A stretch of 64,000 nt of DNA from an uncultured Bryobacterales bacterium (GTDB lineage: Bacteria > Acidobacteriota > Terriglobia > Bryobacterales > UBA6623). The DNA lies in NCBI GenBank assembly GCA_951813065.1, contig CATOTH010000002.1, positions 62,001-126,000 of the forward strand, in the 5' to 3' direction. The translations under genes and the position numbers were made by a program. Under the pieces are notes generated by a model. The model did no database searches. It saw only the letters and a program-made list of their open reading frames with translations, and had not been told where the DNA came from. Positions within the stretch are counted from its first letter, which is position 1, and each line of letters starts with the position of its first letter. Below are positions 43,830 to 52,521 of this stretch, one piece after another.

Positions 43830-45667
43830 AGCCTCTCCTCCTCGACAACGGCCTCGGTTACGGTGCGTGCGTCCAGGGGCATCCCTCCGAAGTAGCAGAT
43901 GCTCCTGAGGTGGTCGTGAATCACCGGGAATTGCCGGCGCAGAAGCGTTCGCAACTGCGCGTCACGATTCTGCTCGACCACATAGACTCGCTTGTGCCTG
44001 GCGATAAAGTCTTCGGTGCGGTGGCTGAATGGCCAGCCCCGTACGCGGCAATAGGCGGTCTCGATGCCGTACTCGAGCAGCAATTGGCTGCGACTCTCCC
44101 GAATCGCTTCATTACTTGTGCCGGCGCCCACGAAAGCGAAGCGTGCGTTGGGGTTGTCGTCGATGACCGGCTCGGGCAGCAGACGGCGAGTGCCGAGCAT
44201 CTTTTTCCTGATCCGCGCCATGTTCCGGATCCAATCCTCTTCGCGCTCGCTGTAGTTCGCATCGGGATCGTGGCCCGTGCCGCGCGCGAAGTACGCCGCC
44301 TGCGGGTGCCTGTTGCCAGGAATCGTGCGGTAGGTGATGCCATCGCCATCAATGTCTCGATAGCGTCCCCAGTTCCCAAGGAGCTTCTCGATGTCGTCTT
44401 CGCTCAAGACCTTCCCGCGATCCATTTCCCAATCGGGGTACTCGAACTTGTCCGCTGTCCAATAGTTCATGCCCAGGTCAAGGTCGAGCATCACGAACAC
44501 CGGCGACTGGATTCGCTCCGCCACATCGAACGCCTTCGCAGTGAACTCGAAGCACTCTTCCGGCGTGGCCGGAATCAGCATCGGGTGAAGCGTGTCGCCG
44601 TGCGAGAGGGTGGCCGCCGACAGAAAATCGCCTTGGGACGTGCGCGTCGGAAGCCCGGTTGACGGTCCCATCCGCTGCACGTCAATCAGGACCACCGGAA
44701 TCTCGGCAAAATGCGCCAGGCCGACAAACTCCGACATGAGAGAGATTCCGGGCCCGGCCGTGGTGGTCATCGACCGCGCGCCGGCCCAGCCGGCCCCGAT
44801 GGCCATGCCGATCGAAGCCAGCTCGTCCTCGGCCTGCACCACTGCGAAGGTTGCCTTGCCGGTCTCAGGATCGATCCGGAACCGCTTGAGATACTCCTGA
44901 GCAGACTCGGCCAGGGAGGACGACGGGGTGATGGGATACCAGGTGATGACGCTCACGCCTCCGAAGACCGCGCCCAGCGCCGCCGCCGCGTTCCCTTCAA
45001 TGATGATCTTGCCCTTGTTCCCTTCCATTCGCTCGAAACGGAAAGGGTCCTTCTTGACCAAGTGCTCCTGCGCCCAGTCATAGCCCGCTACGGCCGCGTT
45101 CCAATTCAACTCCACAGCCTTTGGCTTGGTCTTGAACTGCTTGAGGATGGCGTTGCGGATCTCCTCCATCTCGATACCTAGAAGCGATGCCAGCACCCCG
45201 TCGTAAATGATGTTGCGGACAAGCTTGCGGAGCTTCGGGGCCGGACAGACCGGCGCGACCAGCTTGTCGAACGGCACGGGATAGAAGTGCAAGTCCTGAC
45301 GGAGATCGTTCAAGTGCAGCGGCTCATCGTAAATGACGGCCCGGCCCGGGCTGAGGCTCTCGACATCTTCCTCGGCGGTCTGCGAGTTCATCGCAACGAG
45401 GACGTCGGTCTCCTTCTTGCGGCCGGTAAAGCCGTACTTGCTGGCGCGGATCGTGTACCACGTGGGCAAGCCGGCAATGTTGGAAGGGAACAGATTCTTG
45501 CCGGAAACGGGAATGCCCATTTCAAACAGGGCACGCAGCAGGATCAGGTTCGAAGACTGACTGCCCGACCCGTTGACGGTGGCAACGTGGACACTGAAGT
45601 CGTTGACGACTTCCTCCAAGGTTTGTGAGACAGGCTCCTCGACAGGAGCGACATTCACGTCATGCAT
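43826..45667 (-). CDS. korA: 2-oxoacid:acceptor oxidoreductase, alpha subunit with fused gamma domain
   Basis: A 613-residue fusion of the gamma domain (about 16-200, VNGSGSQSSNLILLRALFEMG to AGLPTWYTIRASKYG) with the alpha pyrimidine-binding domain (about 230 on: NAAAALGAVFGGVSVITWYPITPSSSLAE, VVQAEDELASIGMAIGAGWAG, TTTAGPGISLMSE). It makes the catalytic core with KorB. I chose ATG 45667 with AAGG about seven bases upstream; the open frame further upstream to 46132 enters the hisZ region on the other strand and is not part of the gene. 271 bp separate it from hisZ, transcribed the other way. Confidence 0.93.
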   Translation of the reverse strand: MHDVNVAPVEEPVSQTLEEVVNDFSVHVATVNGSGSQSSNLILLRALFEMGIPVSGKNLFPSNIAGLPTWYTIRASKYGFTGRKKETDVLVAMNSQTAEEDVESLSPGRAVIYDEPLHLNDLRQDLHFYPVPFDKLVAPVCPAPKLRKLVRNIIYDGVLASLLGIEMEEIRNAILKQFKTKPKAVELNWNAAVAGYDWAQEHLVKKDPFRFERMEGNKGKIIIEGNAAAALGAVFGGVSVITWYPITPSSSLAESAQEYLKRFRIDPETGKATFAVVQAEDELASIGMAIGAGWAGARSMTTTAGPGISLMSEFVGLAHFAEIPVVLIDVQRMGPSTGLPTRTSQGDFLSAATLSHGDTLHPMLIPATPEECFEFTAKAFDVAERIQSPVFVMLDLDLGMNYWTADKFEYPDWEMDRGKVLSEDDIEKLLGNWGRYRDIDGDGITYRTIPGNRHPQAAYFARGTGHDPDANYSEREEDWIRNMARIRKKMLGTRRLLPEPVIDDNPNARFAFVGAGTSNEAIRESRSQLLLEYGIETAYCRVRGWPFSHRTEDFIARHKRVYVVEQNRDAQLRTLLRRQFPVIHDHLRSICYFGGMPLDARTVTEAVVEEERL

Positions 45668-45938
45668 GCGATGACCTTGCGCGGGTGGAAGGAGGGCTGA
45701 TGGCACCGTGTGCCAATTGAGTCTGACCCCAATCCCATTATACGGACTTCCGCCCGACGCGCCATATTCTCGCGTGGTCAAAGTCAGGCCGGGAACGCGA
45801 GTCCTCGCATCGTCGGAGAAGGGGCCCGGCGTGGCGCCACGACGGCGGACTCGAGGAACTGTAAGATTGGAATAGCGGGGTCGCTCTCCGGCGGATTCGG
45901 CCGCACGCTCCCGCTTGCCCGTTCTGCGGCGCTCCGTC

Positions 45939-47354
45939 ATGCTCGACAACTCCCCGCCCCCTGCCACGCGAGACGAGCTACCTGTGCAGGTGGCGACTCG
46001 CCGATACCTGGATGCAGCCTTCGCGCGCAATGCGGAGGCATACGGTTTCGAAGAGGTCGCCACGCCGATCTTCGAGCGAGCCGACCTTTTCACGGCGCGA
46101 TCCGGCCCGGAAATCAAGAGTTCCCTCCTCACCTTTCACTGCGATCACGAGGAATACGCGCTGCGGCCGGAGCTGACGGCACCGATATGCCGCCTCGTCG
46201 CTTCCGGGGCTCTCGAGGAGTACCGGCGGCCGTACAAGCTGTTCTATGTGGGTCCGTGCTTCCGGTACTGCCGCCCGCACTCAGGCCGGTCACGGCAATT
46301 CACACAGGCCGGATTCGAGGTGCTTGGTGACGCGTCTCCGCGAGCGGACGCGGAGGTCGTGGCTGCCGCATACCGCTTCCTGCGCTCGATCGGAATCGGC
46401 AATCTCACGTTGACAATCGGGACAGCTGGCATCTTCCGATCCCTGCTGCCCGTCGAACTCAACCCGGACGAGAGGGCTACCGTGATCGGGCATCTTGACC
46501 GCCTGTCCGGGATCAGCGAGCGTTGCGCGGCGCTATCGGCAGACAACGACCCCCTGGCCATCGAGCAGTTGCGCATGGACCGCAGGGAATTGGCTTCCCT
46601 GCAAGCCCGGGACGGCTACGCGGGAGAGTTCGCCATCGCAGACCTTCCGGCGCCGGGTCCACGCGAAATGGCCGAGCGGCTCCCGGAGGAGGCCGCTGCG
46701 ACGTTTCGCAGGATTTGGAATGTGGAAGGCTACCTGCCGGACGACACGGCGGAGCTGCTCATCCAGGCGAGTCGGATCAGGGGAACCCTTGATGAAGTCT
46801 CCAAGCTCGCCGCGACGGTCTTGGGCACCTCCAGTGCGGGAGACTCGCTTGCCGACCTGATGGAAGTATGCCGAGTGCTAGGACATTACGGTATCGACGG
46901 CTTCGAGGTCTCGCTGGGCATCGCGCGCGGCCTAACGTTCTATACGGGAATGGTGTTCGAGATTTCGGGAGAGCGGGGAAAGCTGTGCGGCGGAGGGCGT
47001 TACGACCGCTTGGTCGAGCTCTTCGGCGGCGACCCGACACCTGCCACTGGCGGCGGCGTGCGGTTCGACATACTTCAGCAATCACTTGCCACACAAGATC
47101 GGACCGCCACCTCGCGGGGCATCGGCCTGACGGCGGCCGGACCGGCTGACGAGGCCGACGCAGTGCGCCTCGCCGAGGAGTTACGAGACCGCGGGGCAAG
47201 CGTCGGCGCGGCCGGAGCGCCGATTGCCACCCTCGAGGCCGGGAGGGTGCGTTTGCCCGGCGGAATTGAGACCGGCGCCGACGCCGACTCGGTCCTGCTC
47301 GCACTGGCGGCGGCGGCGCGGGATCGGAGACCTGCCGGAAAGGAGTCCGCATGA
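45939..47354 (+). CDS. hisZ: ATP phosphoribosyltransferase regulatory subunit
   Basis: A 471-residue HisRS paralogue. The class II core has motif 2-like LRPELTAPICRL, the QFTQAGFEVLGD strand, an ARGLTFYTGMVFE segment, GGGRYDRLVE and a TGGGVRF strand. It keeps a degraded C-terminal anticodon-binding-like domain (about 390-460), making it long for HisZ. The RPELT signature and the hisG partner identify HisZ rather than a true HisRS. It activates and feedback-controls the short HisG. ATG 45939 is chosen over TTG 45915. No clear Shine-Dalgarno; a TAAGAT lies about 65 bases upstream. hisG begins in its stop codon. Confidence 0.88.
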   Translation: MLDNSPPPATRDELPVQVATRRYLDAAFARNAEAYGFEEVATPIFERADLFTARSGPEIKSSLLTFHCDHEEYALRPELTAPICRLVASGALEEYRRPYKLFYVGPCFRYCRPHSGRSRQFTQAGFEVLGDASPRADAEVVAAAYRFLRSIGIGNLTLTIGTAGIFRSLLPVELNPDERATVIGHLDRLSGISERCAALSADNDPLAIEQLRMDRRELASLQARDGYAGEFAIADLPAPGPREMAERLPEEAAATFRRIWNVEGYLPDDTAELLIQASRIRGTLDEVSKLAATVLGTSSAGDSLADLMEVCRVLGHYGIDGFEVSLGIARGLTFYTGMVFEISGERGKLCGGGRYDRLVELFGGDPTPATGGGVRFDILQQSLATQDRTATSRGIGLTAAGPADEADAVRLAEELRDRGASVGAAGAPIATLEAGRVRLPGGIETGADADSVLLALAAAARDRRPAGKESA

Positions 47355-48127
47355 GTTCCGTCCGGCTCGCCATCCCCAAGGGCAGCTTGGAGAAGAAGGC
47401 CCGTGCGTTCCTGGAGCGCGCGGGTATCGACCCGAAGGGTTACGCCGACGGCAGCCGCAGCTATCGGCCAGACCTGGGCATCGAAGGGATTGTGACCAAG
47501 ACCATGCGGCCGCAAGAGATCCCGTACATGCTGCAAGCGGGATTCTTCGACCTCGGCATTTCAGGTATCGACTGGTACTACGAGAGTGACGTCTCGGCGA
47601 ACGTGGAGAACTTGGTCGATCTGGGATTCGGTCGAGTCGACATCGTTCTCGGCGTGTCGGATGCGTGGGAAGACGTCAACTCCGCCAGAGATCTCTTCGC
47701 GCGGTTCGTCGATTCCACCGGAACCCAGCCGCTTCGGATTTGGACCGAGTATCTCAATCTCACGGAGGCGTTGGTCCGCGAGCATACCGATCTGGAGCCA
47801 GCGCTGTACAGCCCGTACTCCCGACTCAGTGTGAGGCGCAGCGGCACGTCGCCCGTTGCGATATTCCACTCGTTCGGCGCGACCGAATCGAAGCCACCTG
47901 AAGACGGCGAGGCAATCGTAGACAACACCGAGACGGGCAGCACCCTGCGGGCCAACGGTCTCAAGATCATCCACAAGGTACTCGAAGGATCCACCGCCCA
48001 CCTCTTGGCGAACCGCCGCGCGATGCGCAACCGGGAAAAGTGGACCGCGATCGCGAGAGTTAGGGACATGCTAGCTGCGGCCGCGCCGGCTCCCGTAGAA
48101 GAGGAGCCCGTTTTCGGCCACATTTGA
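47351..48127 (+). CDS. hisG: ATP phosphoribosyltransferase, short form
   Basis: A 258-residue enzyme catalysing the first step of histidine biosynthesis. It has LAIPKGSLEKKARAFL (5-20), a periplasmic-binding-protein-like fold with the LGISGIDWYY strand, and the PRPP-binding loop EAIVDNTETGSTLRANG (about 194-210). It lacks the C-terminal ACT-like regulatory domain of long HisG, in keeping with hisZ next to it, but is about 50 residues longer than most short forms, with an acidic ending. ATG 47351 overlaps the hisZ stop by 4 bp. No other his gene follows. Confidence 0.92.
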   Translation: MSSVRLAIPKGSLEKKARAFLERAGIDPKGYADGSRSYRPDLGIEGIVTKTMRPQEIPYMLQAGFFDLGISGIDWYYESDVSANVENLVDLGFGRVDIVLGVSDAWEDVNSARDLFARFVDSTGTQPLRIWTEYLNLTEALVREHTDLEPALYSPYSRLSVRRSGTSPVAIFHSFGATESKPPEDGEAIVDNTETGSTLRANGLKIIHKVLEGSTAHLLANRRAMRNREKWTAIARVRDMLAAAAPAPVEEEPVFGHI

Positions 48128-48199
48128 TTCCAGAATCCTCGCGCCGATTCACTTCGGCACGAATCTCCCAAGAAACCGGTATCATGACGGCGGCTGCAA

Positions 48200-50083
48200 G
48201 TGACGAATAAGGGACACGTCGCATGGGTGCTGGCGCTGGGTTTGCTCACCGTCTGCACGGCGCCCACACAGACCCGGGGACCTAGGTCGGAGGATCAGCG
48301 TCGGCAGCGAGCGATCTTTGGATGGGAGGTTCGCCGCCCTGTTGTGCGCGGGACCAAGGCGGCGGTCGCGGCCGGGACGCCGCTCGTGACGCAAGCCACG
48401 ATGCGCACCCTCGAAGGCGGCGGCAACGCAGTGGACGCCGGAATCGCCGCCCTGCTAGCAGGAGCGGTGACGGAGTTCTCGCACTTCGGTTTCGGCGGCG
48501 AGGCTCCGATTCTGGTCCGTACGACGGACGGCCAGGTGCACTCCATCGCAGGTGTCGGCAAGGCGCCGGCGCGGATGACATTGGAATTCTTCCTGAGCCT
48601 CGAGCCCGACCCCGAACTTGAGATCGAAGCAGCTCAGCGCGAGCACAAGACAGGACCGATCCCCTCATACGGAACGCTGCCGGCCCTTGTTCCCGGGATG
48701 GTCGACGCCGCGCTGCTGGCTCTGAAGCAGTTCGGGACGATGTCGTTCAACGAGGTCTCGGCGCCCGCGATCGAGCTGGCGAGGAAGCATCCGATCGACC
48801 GGACCCGGTCCCGTTCAATTGGAGAGGCTTCCAGCTTCCTGAAGTTGTTTCCGACCTCGCGCGCGGTGTTCGCTCCAAATGGGCGATTTCCGAGTGCCGG
48901 GGATATATTCCGGCAACCGGACCTCGCCGAGACGATCGTCTCGATGGGACTCGCCGAGCGACGCGCCTTGGCGGCCGGAAAGTCACGTGAGGCTGCGATA
49001 GAAGCCGTACGGGACTACTTCTACCGGGGACCTGTCGCTCGCGAGATTGCGGAGTTCGTCAGGGACAGCGGCGGTCTGCTGCGTTACGAGGACTTCGCTG
49101 GATTCCAGTTGCAAGTCGAGCGGCCCCTGGTCGCGACATTCCACGGTCACGAAGTCTACAAGGCGGGTTTCTGGACTCAGGGCGCGGTGTTGCTGCAAGC
49201 TCTCAATATCCTCGAAGGGTACGACCTGCAGTCGATCGGATGGAACACACCCGCGTATATCCATCGATTGGTCGAAGCGCTCAAGCTGGCGTTTGCTGAC
49301 CGTGACTCATGGTATGGCGACCCGGAGTTTTCGGCGGTACCGCGCGAACTTCTCTCGAAGGACTACGCCGCCAGCCGACGGGCGTTGATTGACCCGGATC
49401 GGTCATCGTCCGCGTTTCGCCCGGGATCGTTCGGCGCCGCCGTGCCCATGCACCCGTCTCGCCACACCGGGCAGATGCGCCCACTGCCAGACAGGCTCGC
49501 ATCCAGGGATACGACCTCGATCAATATCGCGACAGCCGACGGAATGATGTTCTCGGCATCGCCGTCCGGGGCGTGGATGCCGTCGGTGATCGCGGGACGG
49601 ACCGGCATTCCGCTGACGCAAAGGGCGCACAGCTTCCTGACGATCAAGGGCCATCCGAACGTCGTGGAACCGGGCAAGCGACCCAGAATCACCCTCACCC
49701 CCACGTTGGTGACTCGTCGAGGCGAGCCGTTCATGGCGCTGTCAACGCCGGGCGGTGACCAGCAAGAGCAGGCCTTGCTCCAGGTCCTGCTGGCGGCCAT
49801 CCTCTTCCAGTTCAATCCCCAGGCTGCTGTCGAAGCGCCGCGCTTCCAGAGCAAGCACCTGGTGTCCAGCTTCGATGACCACGCCATGGAACCGAACGTG
49901 TTGCTGCTTGACGAACGGATGCCTCCCTTCGTCGTGGAAGAACTGGCAGCACTGGGGCATTTGGTCGACCGGCGCAGCCGGAGGGCGAGCGGGTCGGCAC
50001 CCACGGCAATCAAGCTCCGGGACAACGGCGTGATCGAGGCCGGGGCCGACCCGTACGCGCATCGCTACGCCGCTGGCTGGTAG
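48200..50083 (+). CDS. Gamma-glutamyltransferase, exported (second copy)
   Basis: A 627-residue GGT-like protein. A signal peptide (to about 21) precedes ATMRTLEGGGNAVDAGIAAL, the HFGFGGE segment, the SYGTLPALVPGMVD strand and the processing-site Thr in SRDTTSINIA (about residue 437). GKRPRITLTPT and STPGGDQQEQ follow. It is longer than, and clearly diverged from, the copy at 36918, in particular in the region after the catalytic Thr, where the usual GSGVVVPGTG loop is replaced. Substrate may be another gamma-glutamyl amide or an acylated amine. The GTG start at 48200 is used; TATCAT lies at 48180-48185. Confidence 0.87.
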   Translation: MTNKGHVAWVLALGLLTVCTAPTQTRGPRSEDQRRQRAIFGWEVRRPVVRGTKAAVAAGTPLVTQATMRTLEGGGNAVDAGIAALLAGAVTEFSHFGFGGEAPILVRTTDGQVHSIAGVGKAPARMTLEFFLSLEPDPELEIEAAQREHKTGPIPSYGTLPALVPGMVDAALLALKQFGTMSFNEVSAPAIELARKHPIDRTRSRSIGEASSFLKLFPTSRAVFAPNGRFPSAGDIFRQPDLAETIVSMGLAERRALAAGKSREAAIEAVRDYFYRGPVAREIAEFVRDSGGLLRYEDFAGFQLQVERPLVATFHGHEVYKAGFWTQGAVLLQALNILEGYDLQSIGWNTPAYIHRLVEALKLAFADRDSWYGDPEFSAVPRELLSKDYAASRRALIDPDRSSSAFRPGSFGAAVPMHPSRHTGQMRPLPDRLASRDTTSINIATADGMMFSASPSGAWMPSVIAGRTGIPLTQRAHSFLTIKGHPNVVEPGKRPRITLTPTLVTRRGEPFMALSTPGGDQQEQALLQVLLAAILFQFNPQAAVEAPRFQSKHLVSSFDDHAMEPNVLLLDERMPPFVVEELAALGHLVDRRSRRASGSAPTAIKLRDNGVIEAGADPYAHRYAAGW

Positions 50084-50157
50084 CCGACCATTCGAACGCG
50101 GGCCGCGAAGCGGCGCCGTGGAACACCGCAACGGCGCCCGGGTGAGCGACGCCGCGA

Positions 50158-50163
50158 TACAAT
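50158..50163 (+). promoter_or_regulatory. Putative -10 box of the sulfatase gene
   Basis: TACAAT nine bases before ATG 50173, no Shine-Dalgarno. Inferred leaderless start. Confidence 0.45.
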
Positions 50164-50172
50164 CTGATTCAC

Positions 50173-51660
50173 ATGCTGACAAGACGCCAATTGATGGCCT
50201 CCGGTGGGGCCCTGCTCGGAGCGTGGAGTTGCGAATCCGAGCAGGCGACGCCACAGGAGCCTCTCAATGTCCTGTTCCTGTTCCCCGATCAGATGCGGGC
50301 GCAGGCGATGGGATGCATGGGCAATCCGGATGTCAAGACCCCCAATCTGGACAAGCTCGCCGCAGAAGGCGTGCTGTTCCGCAACCACTTGGCGAATTCT
50401 CCGGTGTGCTGCCCGGCCCGGGCAATCATCCTTACCGGGAAGTACGCGCACGCCAACGGAATGGTGGCCAACGACCTGAGGTTGAGGGAGTCCGAGACGA
50501 GCATGGCCGAGCTGTTCGCCAACGCGGGCTACCGAACCGGTTTCATCGGCAAGTGGCACCTCGACGGAGGGCCGCGTCAGCCGGGCTGGATCCCGCCCGG
50601 AGCGCGACGGCAAGGATTCGAGTTCTGGGCCGCCAACGAAGTCAGCCACGCCCATTTCGACACGCACTATTTCCGGGACGAGCCGACGCCGATTCCGATC
50701 AAGGAGTTCGAACCGAAGGCGTGGACGGACATCGGAATCGATTTCCTCAGGAAGACGCGCGAGGATTCCCGTCCGTTCTTTCTGACCATTCAAATGGGCC
50801 CGCCCCACGACCCCTATATCGCGCCGGACGAATACATGGCAATGTATGACCCCGATGCCATCGAACTTCGCCCGAACTTCGACGGCGACACATCCGAGCG
50901 GGACCTCGTTCCCAGCCCTGGCAGGGCAATGCCGGGCAGGAAGGAAATCGCTGCATACTACGCGATGGTCACTGCGGTGGACGATCAGGTGGGCCGGGTC
51001 CTGGCGGAATTGGATGATCTGGGATTGCGAGACAACACCATCGTGATCGTTTCCTCCGATCATGGGGACATGCTCGGCTCGCATGGCGCGAAGCTGAAAC
51101 GGAAGCCTTGGGGGGAATCGATCCGGGTGCCGGGCATCGTGCGGCATCCGCATGGCGGTGGAGGTGAGACTGACGCGCTGTTCTCGCATGTTGACATCGC
51201 GCCTACGCTCCTGTCGCTCTGCGGCATCGAGGCGGACCCGGGAATGCAGGGCAGTGACCTTTCGGCTGTCATCCTGGGAGCATCCCAGAGCGGCCCCGAA
51301 TCGGCGTATTTCCAGATCTTTGGCCCGTACCTTGCGGGCGGAGTCGAGCGCGGGTGGCGCGGCGTTCGCACGGCTCGCCACATGTACGCCCGAACGAGGG
51401 ACGAGCCATGGGTGCTTTACGACCTCGAGGCAGACCCCTACGAGCTAGACAACTTGGCAGGCCGGCCCGAAGCCGCGGAAGTACAGGCCGGATTGGAAGC
51501 CGAACTGGCAGGCTGGATGGAGCGTACAGGCGATTCCTGGGACTACGACTGGACCGCACCGCTCGAGGACCGTGGCCGACTCTACAGGCACGAAACGTTC
51601 TATACCGTCGAGGATTTCATGGAATGGGCCGCCGAGAATCCTGAACTCGCCGATCTCTAG
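50173..51660 (+). CDS. Sulfatase (formylglycine type)
   Basis: A 495-residue sulfatase. The N-terminus has a twin-arginine-like signal (TRRQLMASGGALLG) ending near Cys20. The metal aspartate strand LFPDQMRAQAMG is followed by the modification motif C79-C-P-A-R83, whose first Cys should become formylglycine, then LTGKYAHANG, IGKWHL and the late metal strand IVSSDHGDMLGSHG. It removes sulfate esters from sugars or steroids in the periplasm and requires a formylglycine-generating enzyme, which is not in the window. Monocistronic; the following 159 bp have no gene. The LOG gene next to it faces the other way. Confidence 0.92.
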   Translation: MLTRRQLMASGGALLGAWSCESEQATPQEPLNVLFLFPDQMRAQAMGCMGNPDVKTPNLDKLAAEGVLFRNHLANSPVCCPARAIILTGKYAHANGMVANDLRLRESETSMAELFANAGYRTGFIGKWHLDGGPRQPGWIPPGARRQGFEFWAANEVSHAHFDTHYFRDEPTPIPIKEFEPKAWTDIGIDFLRKTREDSRPFFLTIQMGPPHDPYIAPDEYMAMYDPDAIELRPNFDGDTSERDLVPSPGRAMPGRKEIAAYYAMVTAVDDQVGRVLAELDDLGLRDNTIVIVSSDHGDMLGSHGAKLKRKPWGESIRVPGIVRHPHGGGGETDALFSHVDIAPTLLSLCGIEADPGMQGSDLSAVILGASQSGPESAYFQIFGPYLAGGVERGWRGVRTARHMYARTRDEPWVLYDLEADPYELDNLAGRPEAAEVQAGLEAELAGWMERTGDSWDYDWTAPLEDRGRLYRHETFYTVEDFMEWAAENPELADL

Positions 51661-51819
51661 CGGACAACAGGCCAACGACAGGCCCTGCCCGATGCTCTGT
51701 AGCCGCTCGAGGGCTGGTGGCCCGGCATGGCGGGGTTCCTTTGCGCGCTCCCGCGCTCCCGACCAAGCCTGCTCGCACGGAGGCAACAGGCAGCGGGGCC
51801 GAACCCTCGATGGCCGTCG

Positions 51820-52410
51820 TCACGCACTCGGCAGATCAGTCCACTTCTCCAGAGAACGGACGCGGTAGTCGCTGAACGCATTCAGGATCTCTTCCGGACT
51901 GGTGCCGTCGATCACCAGCCCGCGATGCACCGAATGGACGAACCGATCGTGTACAGCCCGGTCGAAGAACGCCAGCAACGAGTCGAAATAGCCGTCCACA
52001 TTCAGCAATCCGATCGGCTTCCGGTGGAATCCAAGCTGTCCCCACGTAATGATCTCGCACAGCTCTTCTACCGTGCCGAACCCGCCCGGAAGTGCGATGA
52101 AGGCCTCTGCGAGATCCGCCATGACCGCCTTGCGCTCATGCATCGACCCTACGACATGCAGCTTTGTCAAATCCTTGTGCGACACCTCCTTTTCGGCAAG
52201 AGCCTTCGGGATAACTCCCACAACCTCGCCTCTCGATGCCAGGACGGTGTCTGCCAGCACGCCCATCAGACCTACGGAAGCTCCGCCGTAGACAAGATTG
52301 ATCCCATGGCCGGCCAAGCACCTGCCGAGGGCCACGGCAGCGTCTGCATAAGCTCGGTTTTGGCCGCTGCTGGAGCCGCAGAAAACGCAGATTCGCGCGG
52401 GCAGCGACAT
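51820..52410 (-). CDS. LOG family (TIGR00730) Rossmann-fold protein
   Basis: A 196-residue protein of the LOG family, recognised by CVFCGSSSG near the N-terminus (about 8-16), the GGASVGLMG loop and the PGGFGTVEELCEIITW signature (about 109-124) that binds a phosphoribosyl nucleotide. Characterised members release cytokinin bases or AMP-type bases from nucleoside monophosphates; the bacterial ones are poorly understood. The start is ATG 52410; AGGAGC, a Shine-Dalgarno-like run, and TACGCT (-10-like) lie just upstream. It is divergent from the arylsulfatase, whose start is 111 bp away. Confidence 0.92.
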   Translation of the reverse strand: MSLPARICVFCGSSSGQNRAYADAAVALGRCLAGHGINLVYGGASVGLMGVLADTVLASRGEVVGVIPKALAEKEVSHKDLTKLHVVGSMHERKAVMADLAEAFIALPGGFGTVEELCEIITWGQLGFHRKPIGLLNVDGYFDSLLAFFDRAVHDRFVHSVHRGLVIDGTSPEEILNAFSDYRVRSLEKWTDLPSA

Positions 52411-52416
52411 GCTCCT

Positions 52417-52422
52417 AGCGTA
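52417..52422 (-). promoter_or_regulatory. Putative -10 box of the LOG gene
   Basis: TACGCT on the minus strand six bases before ATG 52410. The six intervening bases read AGGAGC, so a leadered start cannot be excluded. Confidence 0.35.
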
Positions 52423-52509
52423 CAGGCCATGCTCGACCCGGCTGGCATTGCTGACCCGGGCGCAGCGACTCCGGGAGCCCTGAGATCCCTCCGGGTTCCG
52501 GTTCGACGC

Positions 52510-52515
52510 TAGGAT
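52510..52515 (+). promoter_or_regulatory. Putative -10 box of the arylsulfatase gene
   Basis: TAGGAT six bases before GTG 52522, no Shine-Dalgarno. Inferred. Confidence 0.4.
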
Positions 52516-52521
52516 ATCTGA

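Noticed and set aside
45668..46132. N-terminal extension of korA to 46132
   Set aside because: Crosses into hisZ on the other strand, with Arg/Ser-rich sequence unlike KorA; ATG 45667 gives the gamma domain start.
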